This document shows positions 34,017-41,442 of a DNA stretch of 64,000 nucleotides, piece after piece. The stretch covers positions 2,728,001-2,792,000 of the forward strand of contig OY969423.1 of assembly GCA_963699225.1 (NCBI GenBank), read 5' to 3'. Within the stretch, counting starts at the first letter, position 1, and every line of letters begins with the position of its first letter. Under the pieces are notes generated by a model. The model was not told the DNA's origin and did not search any database. It saw only the letters and a program-made list of their open reading frames with translations. The DNA is from VRUE01 sp963699225. Its GTDB lineage: Bacteria; Actinomycetota; Thermoleophilia; Solirubrobacterales; 70-9. Position numbers and translations under genes: made by a program.

Positions 34017-34218
34017 CTAGGACCGAAGGCGAGTGCGCTGTCGTTCCCTGGCGGCGACGAATTTGTCCCTAAAGAGGGCGAGCAGCAGCCACGCAGCGCC
34101 TATTACGAGCCAGAACGCGCCGGTGCCGTACTTGGCCTCGGCGAGTGCCCAGATGCCGAGGGCGGCGAAGGCCCCGGAAAGGCCGAGTCCCCCCGATGCG
34201 GAACTGGCGCGAAGTCAT
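34017..34218 (-). pseudogene. Frameshifted paralogue of the two-TM membrane protein
   Basis: From the ATG at 34218 the frame reads MTSRQFRIGG, then breaks at a run of six G (CCCCCC at 34189-34194 on the plus strand). Removing one G restores LGLSGAFAALGIWALAEA, then ATWLLLALF-like second helix (IGAAWLLLALFRDKF) and a basic tail ending at TAG 34017. This parallels FAALSVWSLADGEY and FWLLAAIWNKL in the intact neighbour. Either a real indel or a homopolymer sequencing error. Confidence 0.55.
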
Positions 34219-34382
34219 GCGTTGGATGGTACTTCTGGTCCGCGGCGCTCGGCAACCCTGGGATGCCGAGGAGACAACTCCTTGGCGATGTTCGACATTC
34301 GCCGACGACGCGCATCCCCATCTTCATCCCCACGGCTGATAGAAGGCGCTGAATTGCAGGTCAATCACAGGCTTGGTGCGCA

Positions 34383-34424
34383 GAGATGATGACCGAGGAC
34401 GCCAAGTTCGCACTCGGCTTCTAG
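34383..34424 (+). repeat. Right copy of 42-bp direct repeat (putative att site)
   Basis: Identical to the last 42 bp of the DUF59 gene at 25495-25536. Here it is an orphan tail with no upstream DUF59 coding sequence, so it marks the far end of the island. Sequence beyond it (GGGGTGAAAGG) should be the original downstream flank of the gene. Confidence 0.8.
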
Positions 34425-34510
34425 GGGGTGAAAGGGTCAACAAACGCGATGCAGGGCCGGTTCCGGTGATATGGAGTTGCTCGTTGGTGCCATTGCCCTA
34501 AACCATGCGT

Positions 34511-35086
34511 TTAGAAAAGTTCGCCACCCGAGGTCCGATACAGAAGCTGCCCGGACGCACTGAAGAGAGAGGCTGAGGTCACGAAGCCGGTCGGGGGGTA
34601 GTACTGGACGAAGTAGCGGACGTTTCTTAGCCAGACGACTTTGCGCCGCAACGGCGCCGGAGCCGACCGGGGTTTGAAGGACAGCCGCTTGCCGTTGCTC
34701 AGCGTGGCCGTGACTTTTGCGACATCGCCGGCCACCAATCCGCTGAAGACTCTCCAGGCGCCGTCGTCTTGCAGGTTGTCGGATGCACCGATCGTGTAGG
34801 AGCTTGAGAGATGGCCCCCCGCGGGGATACCGGTGCTCGAGCCCCAGTTGACGGCTCCCGGGAGGCTGAACTCCATCCCGAAGAGCCATTCGCGGCAGCT
34901 CCCGTTATTGCCGATCTCTCCTTCAACCGTCCACGTTTCTCCCACAGGATTTGGCCCGCTGGCAATGGACACTCGATGTCGGGCGATGCACGCGGCGCCG
35001 GCCGAAGGGATAAAGGCGAAAAAGGAGACGAGCGCTGCCGTGAGGCACGCGACGGAGATCGAGCTTCGGGTCCGAGCCATTCTCAT
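34511..35086 (-). CDS. Exported hypothetical protein
   Basis: A 191-residue protein with signal peptide (MRMARTRSSISVACLTAALVSFF, cleavage likely after SAGA). The mature part is beta-rich: RHRVSIASGPNPVGETWTVEG, AVNWGSSTGIPAGGHLSSSYTIGA, VAKVTATLSNGKRLSF and VVWLRNVRYFVQYYPPTGFV, with two cysteines (ACIARH, GSCREW) that may form a disulfide. No known family. ATG follows TAGATT by 9 nt; this -10 box touches that of the divergent gene. The second ATG 6 nt on is also possible. Confidence 0.65.
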   Translation of the reverse strand: MRMARTRSSISVACLTAALVSFFAFIPSAGAACIARHRVSIASGPNPVGETWTVEGEIGNNGSCREWLFGMEFSLPGAVNWGSSTGIPAGGHLSSSYTIGASDNLQDDGAWRVFSGLVAGDVAKVTATLSNGKRLSFKPRSAPAPLRRKVVWLRNVRYFVQYYPPTGFVTSASLFSASGQLLYRTSGGELF

Positions 35087-35095
35087 TGCTCGAGG

Positions 35096-35107
35096 AATCT
35101 ATAGGGT
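35096..35107. promoter_or_regulatory. Back-to-back divergent -10 elements
   Basis: On the minus strand TAGATT (35101-35096) lies 9 nt before the ATG at 35086; on the plus strand TAGGGT (35102-35107) lies 7 nt before the ATG at 35115. The hexamers are directly adjacent and share a CTATAG core, so one site may fire in both directions, each giving a near-leaderless message. Confidence 0.55.
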
Positions 35108-35114
35108 GCACACG

Positions 35115-35612
35115 ATGGCGGTGTCTCGGCAGCTGGTCGACAGGCGGAAGTTTGCCTCCCGGCGGGCGCTGCCTTTGGCTTTCCTCCTACTTGTGTGCAC
35201 CTTGGCACCGGCCGGTGCCAGCGGCAGCGAAACCGCTCTGCGCCCAGGAGAAAAGGAAGCTCACGCCTTCACAGATGGTCACCTGCGTCCCGGTCACCTT
35301 GAGACCATTCGAGTCAGGGGATTCCCTGGCAGTGGACGAACCGAAGTGGCGTTCTTTCCAACGGCCATCTGTGACAGCGAATGCGCGGCCGCCAGCAGGC
35401 GGGGCGGCAGGACGGGTGATAGCGGCGCTGGCAAGTTCGTGGTGCGGATGCCAGGGGCGTTCGTGGCACGGGGCGGCAAACATGCCTACTTCCGCGACGG
35501 GGAACGAATCGACCTCCAAGTCCTCTGGTACGGACCGCAAGAAGCCTTCGAAATTGCCTCTGCTAGTCCGGAGCCGATCATTGTGCGCACCCACCGGTCC
35601 AAGCATGGTTGA
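35115..35612 (+). CDS. Exported hypothetical protein
   Basis: A 165-residue protein. After a basic start (MAVSRQLVDRRKFASRR) a hydrophobic run ALPLAFLLLVCTLAPAGASG gives a signal peptide with cleavage near ASG. The mature part has strands ETIRVRGFPGSGRTEVAFFPTAIC and IDLQVLWYGP and a charged loop rich in Gly and Arg. Two cysteines (ICDSEC) lie close together. No family recognised. It overlaps the next exported protein gene by 8 nt, so both form an operon. Confidence 0.62.
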   Translation: MAVSRQLVDRRKFASRRALPLAFLLLVCTLAPAGASGSETALRPGEKEAHAFTDGHLRPGHLETIRVRGFPGSGRTEVAFFPTAICDSECAAASRRGGRTGDSGAGKFVVRMPGAFVARGGKHAYFRDGERIDLQVLWYGPQEAFEIASASPEPIIVRTHRSKHG

Positions 35613-36516
35613 GTCGCGATTGGGTCGGAAGCTGCCGGCATGCCTGCTACTCGGCTGCGGAATCCTGCTCGCACTGCTTGCTGCGGGCCCCGTGAGTGCC
35701 TCGCCGAACCCGGTAGCCGCGATGCCAGCAACGGCGTTCGCAGCTCAGGCTCCGGTGGTGCCACCCTCGTTCCAACTGCAAGGCAGCAATGGCTACACGA
35801 TCGTCGTCCTCGCCGGCCAGCCCTTGTCTGGCCGACCCGGCTCTGTTCAGATCGTCGCTCGGAAGGGCAACATGGGCGTCAGCTACTCGGCTCCCGCCAC
35901 AGTGACGGAAACCTCGATCGCGGCCGATCTCGGCGCGCTGGGCGCGATCTCCGTCGGCTTCCATCCCAGTGGCCAGTTCAGCACCAGCAAATGTGCGGGT
36001 CGAAAGATTGAAGTCATGGGAGGCAGCTACGAAGGCACGATTGCCTTCCACGGGGAGGAGGGCTACACGGAGATCGAAGCAGCCTCTGTTCCCGCCGACA
36101 TCAGCCCCCTTCTTGCTGCAGTGTGCGATTTCACCACGGTGACAGGGGGCAGTCCGAACTCTCGCGGCGCTGAACTCTTCGTTCGTAATCCAGCGCTCGG
36201 CCCGCGATTCAGCGTCTCCAAGTCAGGACACGCAAGCACATCACATTTCTTTGTCGAAGTCCCCGAATACAGCGCCGGCATCTCGATCCATCGATTCGCG
36301 AGCTTCTCGATGCCGCCTGGCAGCTTCCGCTACGGCCCGAATCTGCAGACCGCGACGGTCCACCCGCAAGCTCCTTTTTCGGGCATCGCCCATTTCGATC
36401 GTCGCAGGAAAGCAAACCGCCGCTGGAGCGGAGACCTGACTATCGACATGCCGGGTTTGTCAAACGCGGCGCTTACGGGTCGCCAGCTTCGGGCCGGTCT
36501 CGTTCATTCCGAATAG
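35605..36516 (+). CDS. Exported hypothetical protein
   Basis: A 303-residue protein with a signal peptide (LPACLLLGCGILLALLAAGPVSA). The mature part is beta-rich and all-extracellular in character: SFQLQGSNGYTIVVLAG, VSYSAPATVTETSIAADLGALG, GSYEGTIAFHGEEGYTEIEAASV, GISIHRFASFSMPPGSF, and a C-terminus with RRRKANRRWSGDLTIDMPG. This pattern recurs in Solirubrobacterales exported proteins of unknown role. The ATG lies inside the preceding gene's end; a longer frame from 35086 would include non-coding-like residues and is rejected. Confidence 0.65.
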   Translation: MVESRLGRKLPACLLLGCGILLALLAAGPVSASPNPVAAMPATAFAAQAPVVPPSFQLQGSNGYTIVVLAGQPLSGRPGSVQIVARKGNMGVSYSAPATVTETSIAADLGALGAISVGFHPSGQFSTSKCAGRKIEVMGGSYEGTIAFHGEEGYTEIEAASVPADISPLLAAVCDFTTVTGGSPNSRGAELFVRNPALGPRFSVSKSGHASTSHFFVEVPEYSAGISIHRFASFSMPPGSFRYGPNLQTATVHPQAPFSGIAHFDRRRKANRRWSGDLTIDMPGLSNAALTGRQLRAGLVHSE

Positions 36517-36552
36517 GTTGGCGACAGGAGCTGCGATGACAGGGGGATTCCG

Positions 36553-36942
36553 TTGATCAAAAGACTTAGCGACTCGTTCAGTGGGCTGACGGTGCGCGGT
36601 GACGCGATAGCCATCGCAGCGGGATTTGCGGTGGCGCTATCTGTGGTCTATCTCGTTGAGGCGGTCGTAACCACCGTGGTGGGGCCGCTGATCTCGATCT
36701 TCATCGACTCGTTCGAAAGCAAGTCATTCACTGTCCACGGGAGCGAATTCAGATACGGAGCGTTGATCTTGGCGCTGATCAGCTTCGCGCTTGTGCTTGC
36801 GGCGGCATGGCTCCTCCTCCGAGTCGCGTCGCGAGGGTCTCGTGGGTCTGGTGCCGAAGGGACTCGGTCTTGTCCGGAATGCGCAACCCCGATCTCAGTT
36901 GCCGCAAGGCGCTGTCCGCATTGCACAGCGGTTGTCGCCTGA
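36553..36942 (+). CDS. mscL: Large-conductance mechanosensitive channel with zinc-ribbon tail
   Basis: A 129-residue MscL. The N-terminal amphipathic helix (KRLSDSFSGLTVRGDAIAIAAGFAVALSV) leads into TM1, the periplasmic loop has SFESKSFTVHGSEFRYG, and TM2 is ALILALISFALVLAAAWLL. The cytoplasmic end carries two CxxC pairs (CPECATPISVAARRCPHC), a small zinc ribbon found in some actinobacterial MscL proteins. The channel opens under hypo-osmotic shock to release solutes. TTG start; an AGGGGG site lies just upstream. Confidence 0.93.
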   Translation: MIKRLSDSFSGLTVRGDAIAIAAGFAVALSVVYLVEAVVTTVVGPLISIFIDSFESKSFTVHGSEFRYGALILALISFALVLAAAWLLLRVASRGSRGSGAEGTRSCPECATPISVAARRCPHCTAVVA

Positions 36943-36945
36943 TAT

Positions 36946-37431
36946 TCAGCCAGGCAACCGCGGATCGTCAGCGTCGATCTCTTCGGCCGTACCGTCGTAG
37001 TCGTAGTGACGGCTTGAGGTCGCAGGTCCCGTCGGCCCACCTCGCCCCGCCGATCCCGGCACGCCCATAACCAGGAACCGCTTGCCGACATAGCCGCGCA
37101 TCAGCCGCCTGACAATCGCCCGTGTCGGTGGGATCAGCAGGACCGCGCCGAAGATGTCGGTGACGAAGCCGGGAGTGAGGAGGAGGGTGCCGCCTATGGC
37201 GATCAGGAGGCCGTCGGCGACCTCGCGGCCGGGGAAGCGGCGCTCGGCTAGGGCGGCGTTGAAGCGGCGCCAGGCGCCGCGGCCCTGGTGGCGCAGCAGC
37301 ATCGAGCCGAGGACGGCATCGGCGATCAGCAGGGCGACCGTGGGCCAGACGCCGATCAGCGAGCCGATCTGGATGATCACGTAGATCTCGATGATCGGGA
37401 CGACGATGAAGAGGGCGACGAGGATTGCCAC
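36946..37431 (-). CDS. FxsA-family membrane protein
   Basis: A 161-residue membrane protein of the FxsA/YtzA group. Features: VPIIEIYVIIQIGSLIGVWPT (TM1 and the conserved E), ADAVLGSMLLRHQG, and GLLIAIGGTLLLTPGFVTDIFGAVLLIPP (TM3-4 region), then a hydrophilic C-terminal tail of about 45 residues. In E. coli FxsA affects phage T7 exclusion by the F plasmid; its normal role is unknown. The GTG start follows TAGGCT by 6 nt, so the transcript is likely leaderless. Convergent with mscL, 3 nt apart. Confidence 0.88.
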   Translation of the reverse strand: MAILVALFIVVPIIEIYVIIQIGSLIGVWPTVALLIADAVLGSMLLRHQGRGAWRRFNAALAERRFPGREVADGLLIAIGGTLLLTPGFVTDIFGAVLLIPPTRAIVRRLMRGYVGKRFLVMGVPGSAGRGGPTGPATSSRHYDYDGTAEEIDADDPRLPG

Positions 37432-37466
37432 CGACTTAGCCTAGTTGGCGCGGGGCGCGGGCTGGC

Positions 37467-38879
37467 TCAGGCGCGCGTGGCCGCCGCCGCGGCCTCCTCG
37501 AGCTCGGCGAGCGAGCGATTCAGCCCCTCGGCGATCGCTTCGACGTCCTCCATCGAGTCGTAGTCGGCCAGCAGGCCGAAGCCGACCCGGCCGTTGTAGC
37601 TCATGATCGCCACCGCCATCGTGTGGTTGGGCGGCAGGAAGGCGACCGGGAAGACCTCCTCGAGCTCGCGACCGAGCACGTAGAGCGGGATCTGCGGGCC
37701 CGGCACATTGGTCACGATCATGTTGAAGAGCCGGGTTGAGAAGTTGATCCGCGATGCCTGCGCCAGCAGCGTCGGCGGCGCGAAGTCGTTGAAGCGGGAG
37801 ATCACTTCAGCGCCCAGCGCCTGCTTGGAGCGCTTCAGCCCCTCCATCTGCTCGCTGACCACGCGCAGTCGCCGCACCGGGTCCTCGACGTAGACCGGCA
37901 ATGGCCCGCGCATGGCCGCGATCCGGTTGCCGAGGTCGCCGCGCTCGTCCTGACTGCGGATCGAGACCGGCACCAGCGCCCGCAGCTCCAGGCCCTCGGT
38001 CCGCACGCCCCGGCTGTGCAGCCACTCGCGCAGCGCCCCGGTGACCACGGCCAGGACGACGTCGTTGACGGTGCCGCCGAGCGTGTCCTTGATCCGCTTG
38101 AAGGTGGCCAGCTCCGAGCGCGCCCAGGTGAAGCGGCGGTGCGGGCCAATGTGTTGGTTCAGCGGCACGTCGGGGGCCGGGTCGGCGAAAGCGCCGACGA
38201 CCTCGCCGACGCCCTCCAGCGCCTCGCCGATCCGCCGCGCCGCCGACTCGGGATGCCGTATCGCCTCGACCGCACGCTCGATGATCTTCACCGGCGCCGC
38301 AGCCGCGTCGGCAGCACCACGAGCCACGAGGTCAATCGTGCTCGGCTCCGGCTCCGGCACCCAGCCGTCGTCGCTGGCGGCGGGCTCGGGTACCGGCTCG
38401 AGGTCGAAGAGCACGGTGCCGATGTCGACGCCGGAGATGCCGTCGACCATCGCGTGGTGGGTCTTGGTCAGCAGGGCGAAGCGGTCGCGCTCCAGGCCCT
38501 GCACGAGCCAGAGCTCCCAGAGCGGCTTCGAGCGATCGAGCTGCTGCGAGAAGACCCGCGCGGCCAGTCGCTTCAGCTGCTGCTCGCCGCCCGGATCCGG
38601 CAGTCCGCTGTGGCGGATGTGGTAGGTCAGGTTGAAGTTGACGTCGTCGGCCCAGAGCGGCCGGCCCGCCTCCAGTGGCGGCACCACGAGGCGCTGGCGA
38701 AAGCGCGGCACCTGGTTGAGGCGCCCCCGCACGTGCTCGACCAGGTCGACGTATTTGGGCGGCGGCCCCTCGAAGATCAGGATCGCGCCGACGTGCATGT
38801 GGCTCGCCGAGGTCTCGTTCGTCAGGAACGAGGCGTCAACGGCAGTAAGCCGGTCGAGGTGGCGTCCTTGGGTTGCCAT
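37467..38879 (-). CDS. WS/DGAT wax ester synthase / diacylglycerol O-acyltransferase
   Basis: A 470-residue acyltransferase making triacylglycerol or wax esters for storage. It starts with LTAVDASFLTNETSASHMHVGAI, typical of actinobacterial WS/DGATs, has the catalytic HHxxxDG motif at 141-147 (HHAMVDG), the PLWELWLVQGL segment, NDVVLAVVTGALREWL, and the conserved late VTNVPGPQIPLYVLG. TAGCCT lies 6 nt before the ATG. Its promoter is back-to-back with that of ispH. Substrate preference cannot be read from the sequence. Confidence 0.94.
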   Translation of the reverse strand: MATQGRHLDRLTAVDASFLTNETSASHMHVGAILIFEGPPPKYVDLVEHVRGRLNQVPRFRQRLVVPPLEAGRPLWADDVNFNLTYHIRHSGLPDPGGEQQLKRLAARVFSQQLDRSKPLWELWLVQGLERDRFALLTKTHHAMVDGISGVDIGTVLFDLEPVPEPAASDDGWVPEPEPSTIDLVARGAADAAAAPVKIIERAVEAIRHPESAARRIGEALEGVGEVVGAFADPAPDVPLNQHIGPHRRFTWARSELATFKRIKDTLGGTVNDVVLAVVTGALREWLHSRGVRTEGLELRALVPVSIRSQDERGDLGNRIAAMRGPLPVYVEDPVRRLRVVSEQMEGLKRSKQALGAEVISRFNDFAPPTLLAQASRINFSTRLFNMIVTNVPGPQIPLYVLGRELEEVFPVAFLPPNHTMAVAIMSYNGRVGFGLLADYDSMEDVEAIAEGLNRSLAELEEAAAAATRA

Positions 38880-38885
38880 CCAGCA

Positions 38886-38899
38886 AGGCTAGCTACTCT
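38886..38899. promoter_or_regulatory. Adjacent divergent -10 elements of WS/DGAT and ispH
   Basis: Minus-strand TAGCCT (38891-38886) is 6 nt before the WS/DGAT ATG; plus-strand TACTCT (38894-38899) is 6 nt before the ispH ATG. Only 2 nt separate the hexamers, in a near-symmetric TAGCTA core. The whole intergenic space is 26 nt, so both messages should be leaderless and the promoters probably compete. Confidence 0.55.
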
Positions 38900-38905
38900 G
38901 CAGAT

Positions 38906-39877
38906 ATGCCCTCGCTCGCCACCGGGGCCCCGAAACGGGTCCTGCTTGCCGCTCCGCGCGGATACTGCGCTGGAGTCGACCGCGCCGTGCAGACGGTCGA
39001 GCGCGCGCTCGAGCTCCACGGCGCGCCGGTCTACGTGCGCAAGGAGATCGTCCACAACAAGCACGTGGTCGAGGAGCTGGCCAAGCGGGGCGCGATCTTC
39101 GTCGAGCAGGAGACCGAGGTGCCCGAGGGCGAGATGGTCGTCTTCTCCGCCCACGGCGTCGCCCCCGCGGTGCACGACAACGCGGCCGCGCGCAAGCTGC
39201 GCACGATCGACGCCACCTGCCCGCTGGTGACCAAGGTCCACGTCTCGGCCCGCCGCTTCGCCGCCGAGGGCTACACGATCGTGATGATCGGCCACGCCGG
39301 CCACGAGGAGGTCGAAGGGACCACCGGCGAGGCGCCCGACAGCATCGTCCTGATCGAAACTGCGGACGAAGTCGAGAGCCTCGAGGTCGCCGATCCCGCC
39401 AAGGTCGCTTTCATCACCCAGACGACGCTCTCGGTCGACGAGACGGCGGAGGTGATCGCCGCCCTGCGGGCCAAGTTCCCCGGCATCGTCAGCTCCAAGT
39501 CAGATGACATCTGTTACGCGACGACCAACCGCCAAATCGCGGTCAAGCAGCTTGCCCGCGAGTGCGACCTCGTCCTCGTCATCGGCTCGACCAACTCCTC
39601 GAACTCGAATCGCCTGGTCGAGGTCGCGCGCGAACACGGCGCCGCCTCCCACCTGATCGACAACCACACCCAGGTCGAAGAGGAGTGGCTGGAGGGAGTC
39701 GAGACCGTCGGCATCACCTCTGGCGCCAGCGCCCCCGAGGAGCTAGTTGAGCGTCTGGTCGAGCTCTTCCGCGAACGCGGCGCCGACGATGTCTCCGAGC
39801 TGCGCACGGTTCATGAGGACGTGCGGTTCATGCTGCCGAAGGAGATTCGGGAGGCTTCGGCGGCGGCATCGGCGTAG
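38906..39877 (+). CDS. ispH: 4-hydroxy-3-methylbut-2-enyl diphosphate reductase
   Basis: A 323-residue Fe-S enzyme for the last step of the MEP isoprenoid pathway, making IPP and DMAPP. The three cluster-binding cysteines are C21 (PRGYCAGVDRA), C105 (DATCPLVTK) and C203 (DDICYATTNRQ). VFSAHGVAP, IGHAGHEEVEG, TQTTLSVDET and GSTNSSNSNRL supply the substrate-binding residues. Start chosen at the ATG just after the TACTCT -10 box; an in-frame ATG 33 nt upstream falls in the promoter. Depends on Fe-S assembly, for which the SUF genes lie nearby. Confidence 0.97.
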   Translation: MPSLATGAPKRVLLAAPRGYCAGVDRAVQTVERALELHGAPVYVRKEIVHNKHVVEELAKRGAIFVEQETEVPEGEMVVFSAHGVAPAVHDNAAARKLRTIDATCPLVTKVHVSARRFAAEGYTIVMIGHAGHEEVEGTTGEAPDSIVLIETADEVESLEVADPAKVAFITQTTLSVDETAEVIAALRAKFPGIVSSKSDDICYATTNRQIAVKQLARECDLVLVIGSTNSSNSNRLVEVAREHGAASHLIDNHTQVEEEWLEGVETVGITSGASAPEELVERLVELFRERGADDVSELRTVHEDVRFMLPKEIREASAAASA

Positions 39878-39887
39878 GGCGCTTCCC

Positions 39888-40697
39888 TTACGGGACGCCG
39901 GCGGCGAAGCTGACGGACCAGATTCGGAGGCCTGGGGAGGGCACGAGTTTGAGGTGGTGGGCCTGGTGCCGCTCGTGTCTGGCGAGGTCGTATAGGCGCG
40001 CGCCGTCGATCTCAAGTTGGTGCGTGTCAGCGCCATCAAGGGTCACTGAGAGCGTGCCTGTCCCCTCGACCGTCGTGTGGGCACCGCCGGCTTCGTAGTC
40101 GAGCTCCAGCTCGGCGCCGGTCCAGGGCTGCTCCCAGGAGCCGCCGGGGAAGAGCTCGGGGGTGGGGGGCATGACCTTGGCGCCGGGCGAGTCGCTGGGG
40201 CGCAGTGGGTCCATCGGCTCGGGCAGCGAGCGCAGCGCGTCGAGCTCGCGCAGCTCTTCCTGGATCGCCATCTCGGTGCCCAGGTATTCACCCTCGCCGA
40301 AGTGGAACCAGCTCAGTGCGCCACCGTTCGTCCAGAGGAAGAGGCTGGGCCAGCCCTCACAACCGTAGGAGAGCCAGAGCTCGCGCTCGGCGTCGATCGC
40401 CACAGGGAAATTGACGCCAAGGTCGGCGAGCCCGGTCGAGACCCGGCCGGGATCTGAGCCAAAGGGAAAGCGCGGCGCCTGTACGCCCAGCGTCGTCAGG
40501 CCCGCCTCGCGGTAGCGCCGATCCCACTCGACGAGGTAGGGAAGGGTGCGGACGCTGTTGAGCTGGGCGAAGTCGAGGAAGTGGACGAGAACCGGGCCGG
40601 CGGCGGTCAAGTTGGGCATCGATTGTGGCTGCTCGCCGATCCAGACAATCCCCTCCGGGAGGTCAGGGGCGGCGATGGTGTCGCGTTCGGGGCGCAT
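39888..40697 (-). CDS. DipZ-like thioredoxin-fold protein lacking redox cysteines
   Basis: A 269-residue protein. Residues about 30-150 fit the thioredoxin fold as in the DipZ periplasmic domain: PVLVHFLDFAQLNSVRTLPYLVEW, where DipZ has a C-x-x-C before RTLPYL but here AQLNS replaces it. LTTLGVQAPRFPF, LGVNFPVAIDAERELWLSYG and GWPSLFLW follow. Residues about 190-269 match the DipZ C-terminal carbohydrate-binding-like domain. The single Cys in SYGCEGWP is not in the active site. No signal peptide, so it is likely cytoplasmic and non-redox. TAACGT lies 8 nt before the ATG. Confidence 0.75.
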   Translation of the reverse strand: MRPERDTIAAPDLPEGIVWIGEQPQSMPNLTAAGPVLVHFLDFAQLNSVRTLPYLVEWDRRYREAGLTTLGVQAPRFPFGSDPGRVSTGLADLGVNFPVAIDAERELWLSYGCEGWPSLFLWTNGGALSWFHFGEGEYLGTEMAIQEELRELDALRSLPEPMDPLRPSDSPGAKVMPPTPELFPGGSWEQPWTGAELELDYEAGGAHTTVEGTGTLSVTLDGADTHQLEIDGARLYDLARHERHQAHHLKLVPSPGLRIWSVSFAAGVP

Positions 40698-40752
40698 CGG
40701 CGCGAACGTTATTCGCTGGCGGCGGCGCCCACTCCGCTAGATTTTCAGAGCA

Positions 40753-40989
40753 ATGTTCGAGATCGTCCTGGCGCTGATCCCGCTTTTCCTGCTCCTGGGC
40801 TCGCTGCTGTTTGGCCATTACCCAGGCTTCAAGGCGATCGTCAAGATCTCCGAGCGGATCTGGGCCAGGCCCCGCGTTCGCGCGGCGAAGAGCCAGAGCC
40901 GGCCGAGAGCGCCGCGCTCGCGCGCGATCAGCGGTGGGTTGCTACTTGCTTTCGGCTTTGCCCAGCGCCCGCCACCCCTCATTCCCTAG
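40753..40989 (+). CDS. Small membrane protein
   Basis: A 78-residue protein with one strong N-terminal TM helix (MFEIVLALIPLFLLLGSLLF) and a second weaker hydrophobic stretch (SGGLLLAFGFAQRPPP); the middle is basic (RPRVRAAKSQSRPRAPRSR). TAGATT ends 9 nt before the ATG, so the gene appears to have its own leaderless promoter. It precedes the cupredoxin and polytopic membrane genes and may belong to the same unit. Family unknown. Confidence 0.6.
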   Translation: MFEIVLALIPLFLLLGSLLFGHYPGFKAIVKISERIWARPRVRAAKSQSRPRAPRSRAISGGLLLAFGFAQRPPPLIP

Positions 40990-41064
40990 TTCCAAGTCGC
41001 CCGCGGCGCCCGTCGCGGGTCAATCTGGCGCGGCCTCGCCGTGCCCGGAACCAAGGAGTGAGCA

Positions 41065-41442
41065 ATGAACTCGAACACCAAGCGTGTCGCCGCTGGCATT
41101 GCGGTCATCGTCATCGCGGTTGTACTGCTGGTTGTGCTGAAGAAGGACGACAGCAGCAAGACCACGTCCAATACCGGCGGCAAAGTCACGACGATCGTGA
41201 TCAAGCACGGCAAACCCGTCGGCGGTATCGCCGACCTGACTTACAACAAGGGTGAACAGGTTCGCTTCAAGGTGGACTCCGACGTCAGTGACGAGGTCCA
41301 CATGCACGGCTACGACATCATGAAGGACGTCAAAGCCGGTGGCTCGGTCAACTTCGATTTCCCCGCCACGATCGAAGGTGTCTTTGAGGCAGAGCTCGAG
41401 GGCCACAAGGAACAAATTCTCGAACTCACCGTCAACCCATGA
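41065..41442 (+). CDS. Membrane-anchored cupredoxin-like protein
   Basis: A 125-residue protein with an N-terminal TM anchor (VAAGIAVIVIAVVLLVVL), a Ser/Thr linker and a cupredoxin-like beta-sandwich: TIVIKHGKPVGGIADLTYNKGEQVRFKV, then DEVHMHGYDIMKDV, FDFPATIEGVFEAELEGHKEQILELTV. Histidines in VHMHGYD and EGHKEQ occupy positions used for copper in related proteins, but the usual Cys ligand is absent, so binding mode differs or is lost. AAGGAG ribosome-binding site 6 nt before the ATG. The stop overlaps the next gene by 4 nt. Confidence 0.75.
   Translation: MNSNTKRVAAGIAVIVIAVVLLVVLKKDDSSKTTSNTGGKVTTIVIKHGKPVGGIADLTYNKGEQVRFKVDSDVSDEVHMHGYDIMKDVKAGGSVNFDFPATIEGVFEAELEGHKEQILELTVNP

Larger units (their letters stand above)
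25537..34424. mobile_element. Putative integrated genomic island, 8.9 kb
   Basis: The interval between the two 42-bp repeats differs from its surroundings: lower GC, AT-rich leaders, several decayed genes and long stretches with no intact gene. It carries a large secreted protein, a small membrane protein, an Fn3-like pseudogene, an I36-like inhibitor, palindromic repeats, and a two-TM plus HEPN operon. The left copy belongs to the complete DUF59 gene and the right copy is an isolated 3' tail, as expected when an element brings its own copy of the target end. I found no integrase, transposase or replication gene, so the element is decayed, mobilised in trans, or a product of another recombination event. 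Confidence 0.65.

Noticed and set aside
33762..34352. 196-residue plus-strand frame
   Set aside because: It is antisense to the intact and frameshifted two-TM genes; its internal repeat PDAEGGEG only reflects their duplication.
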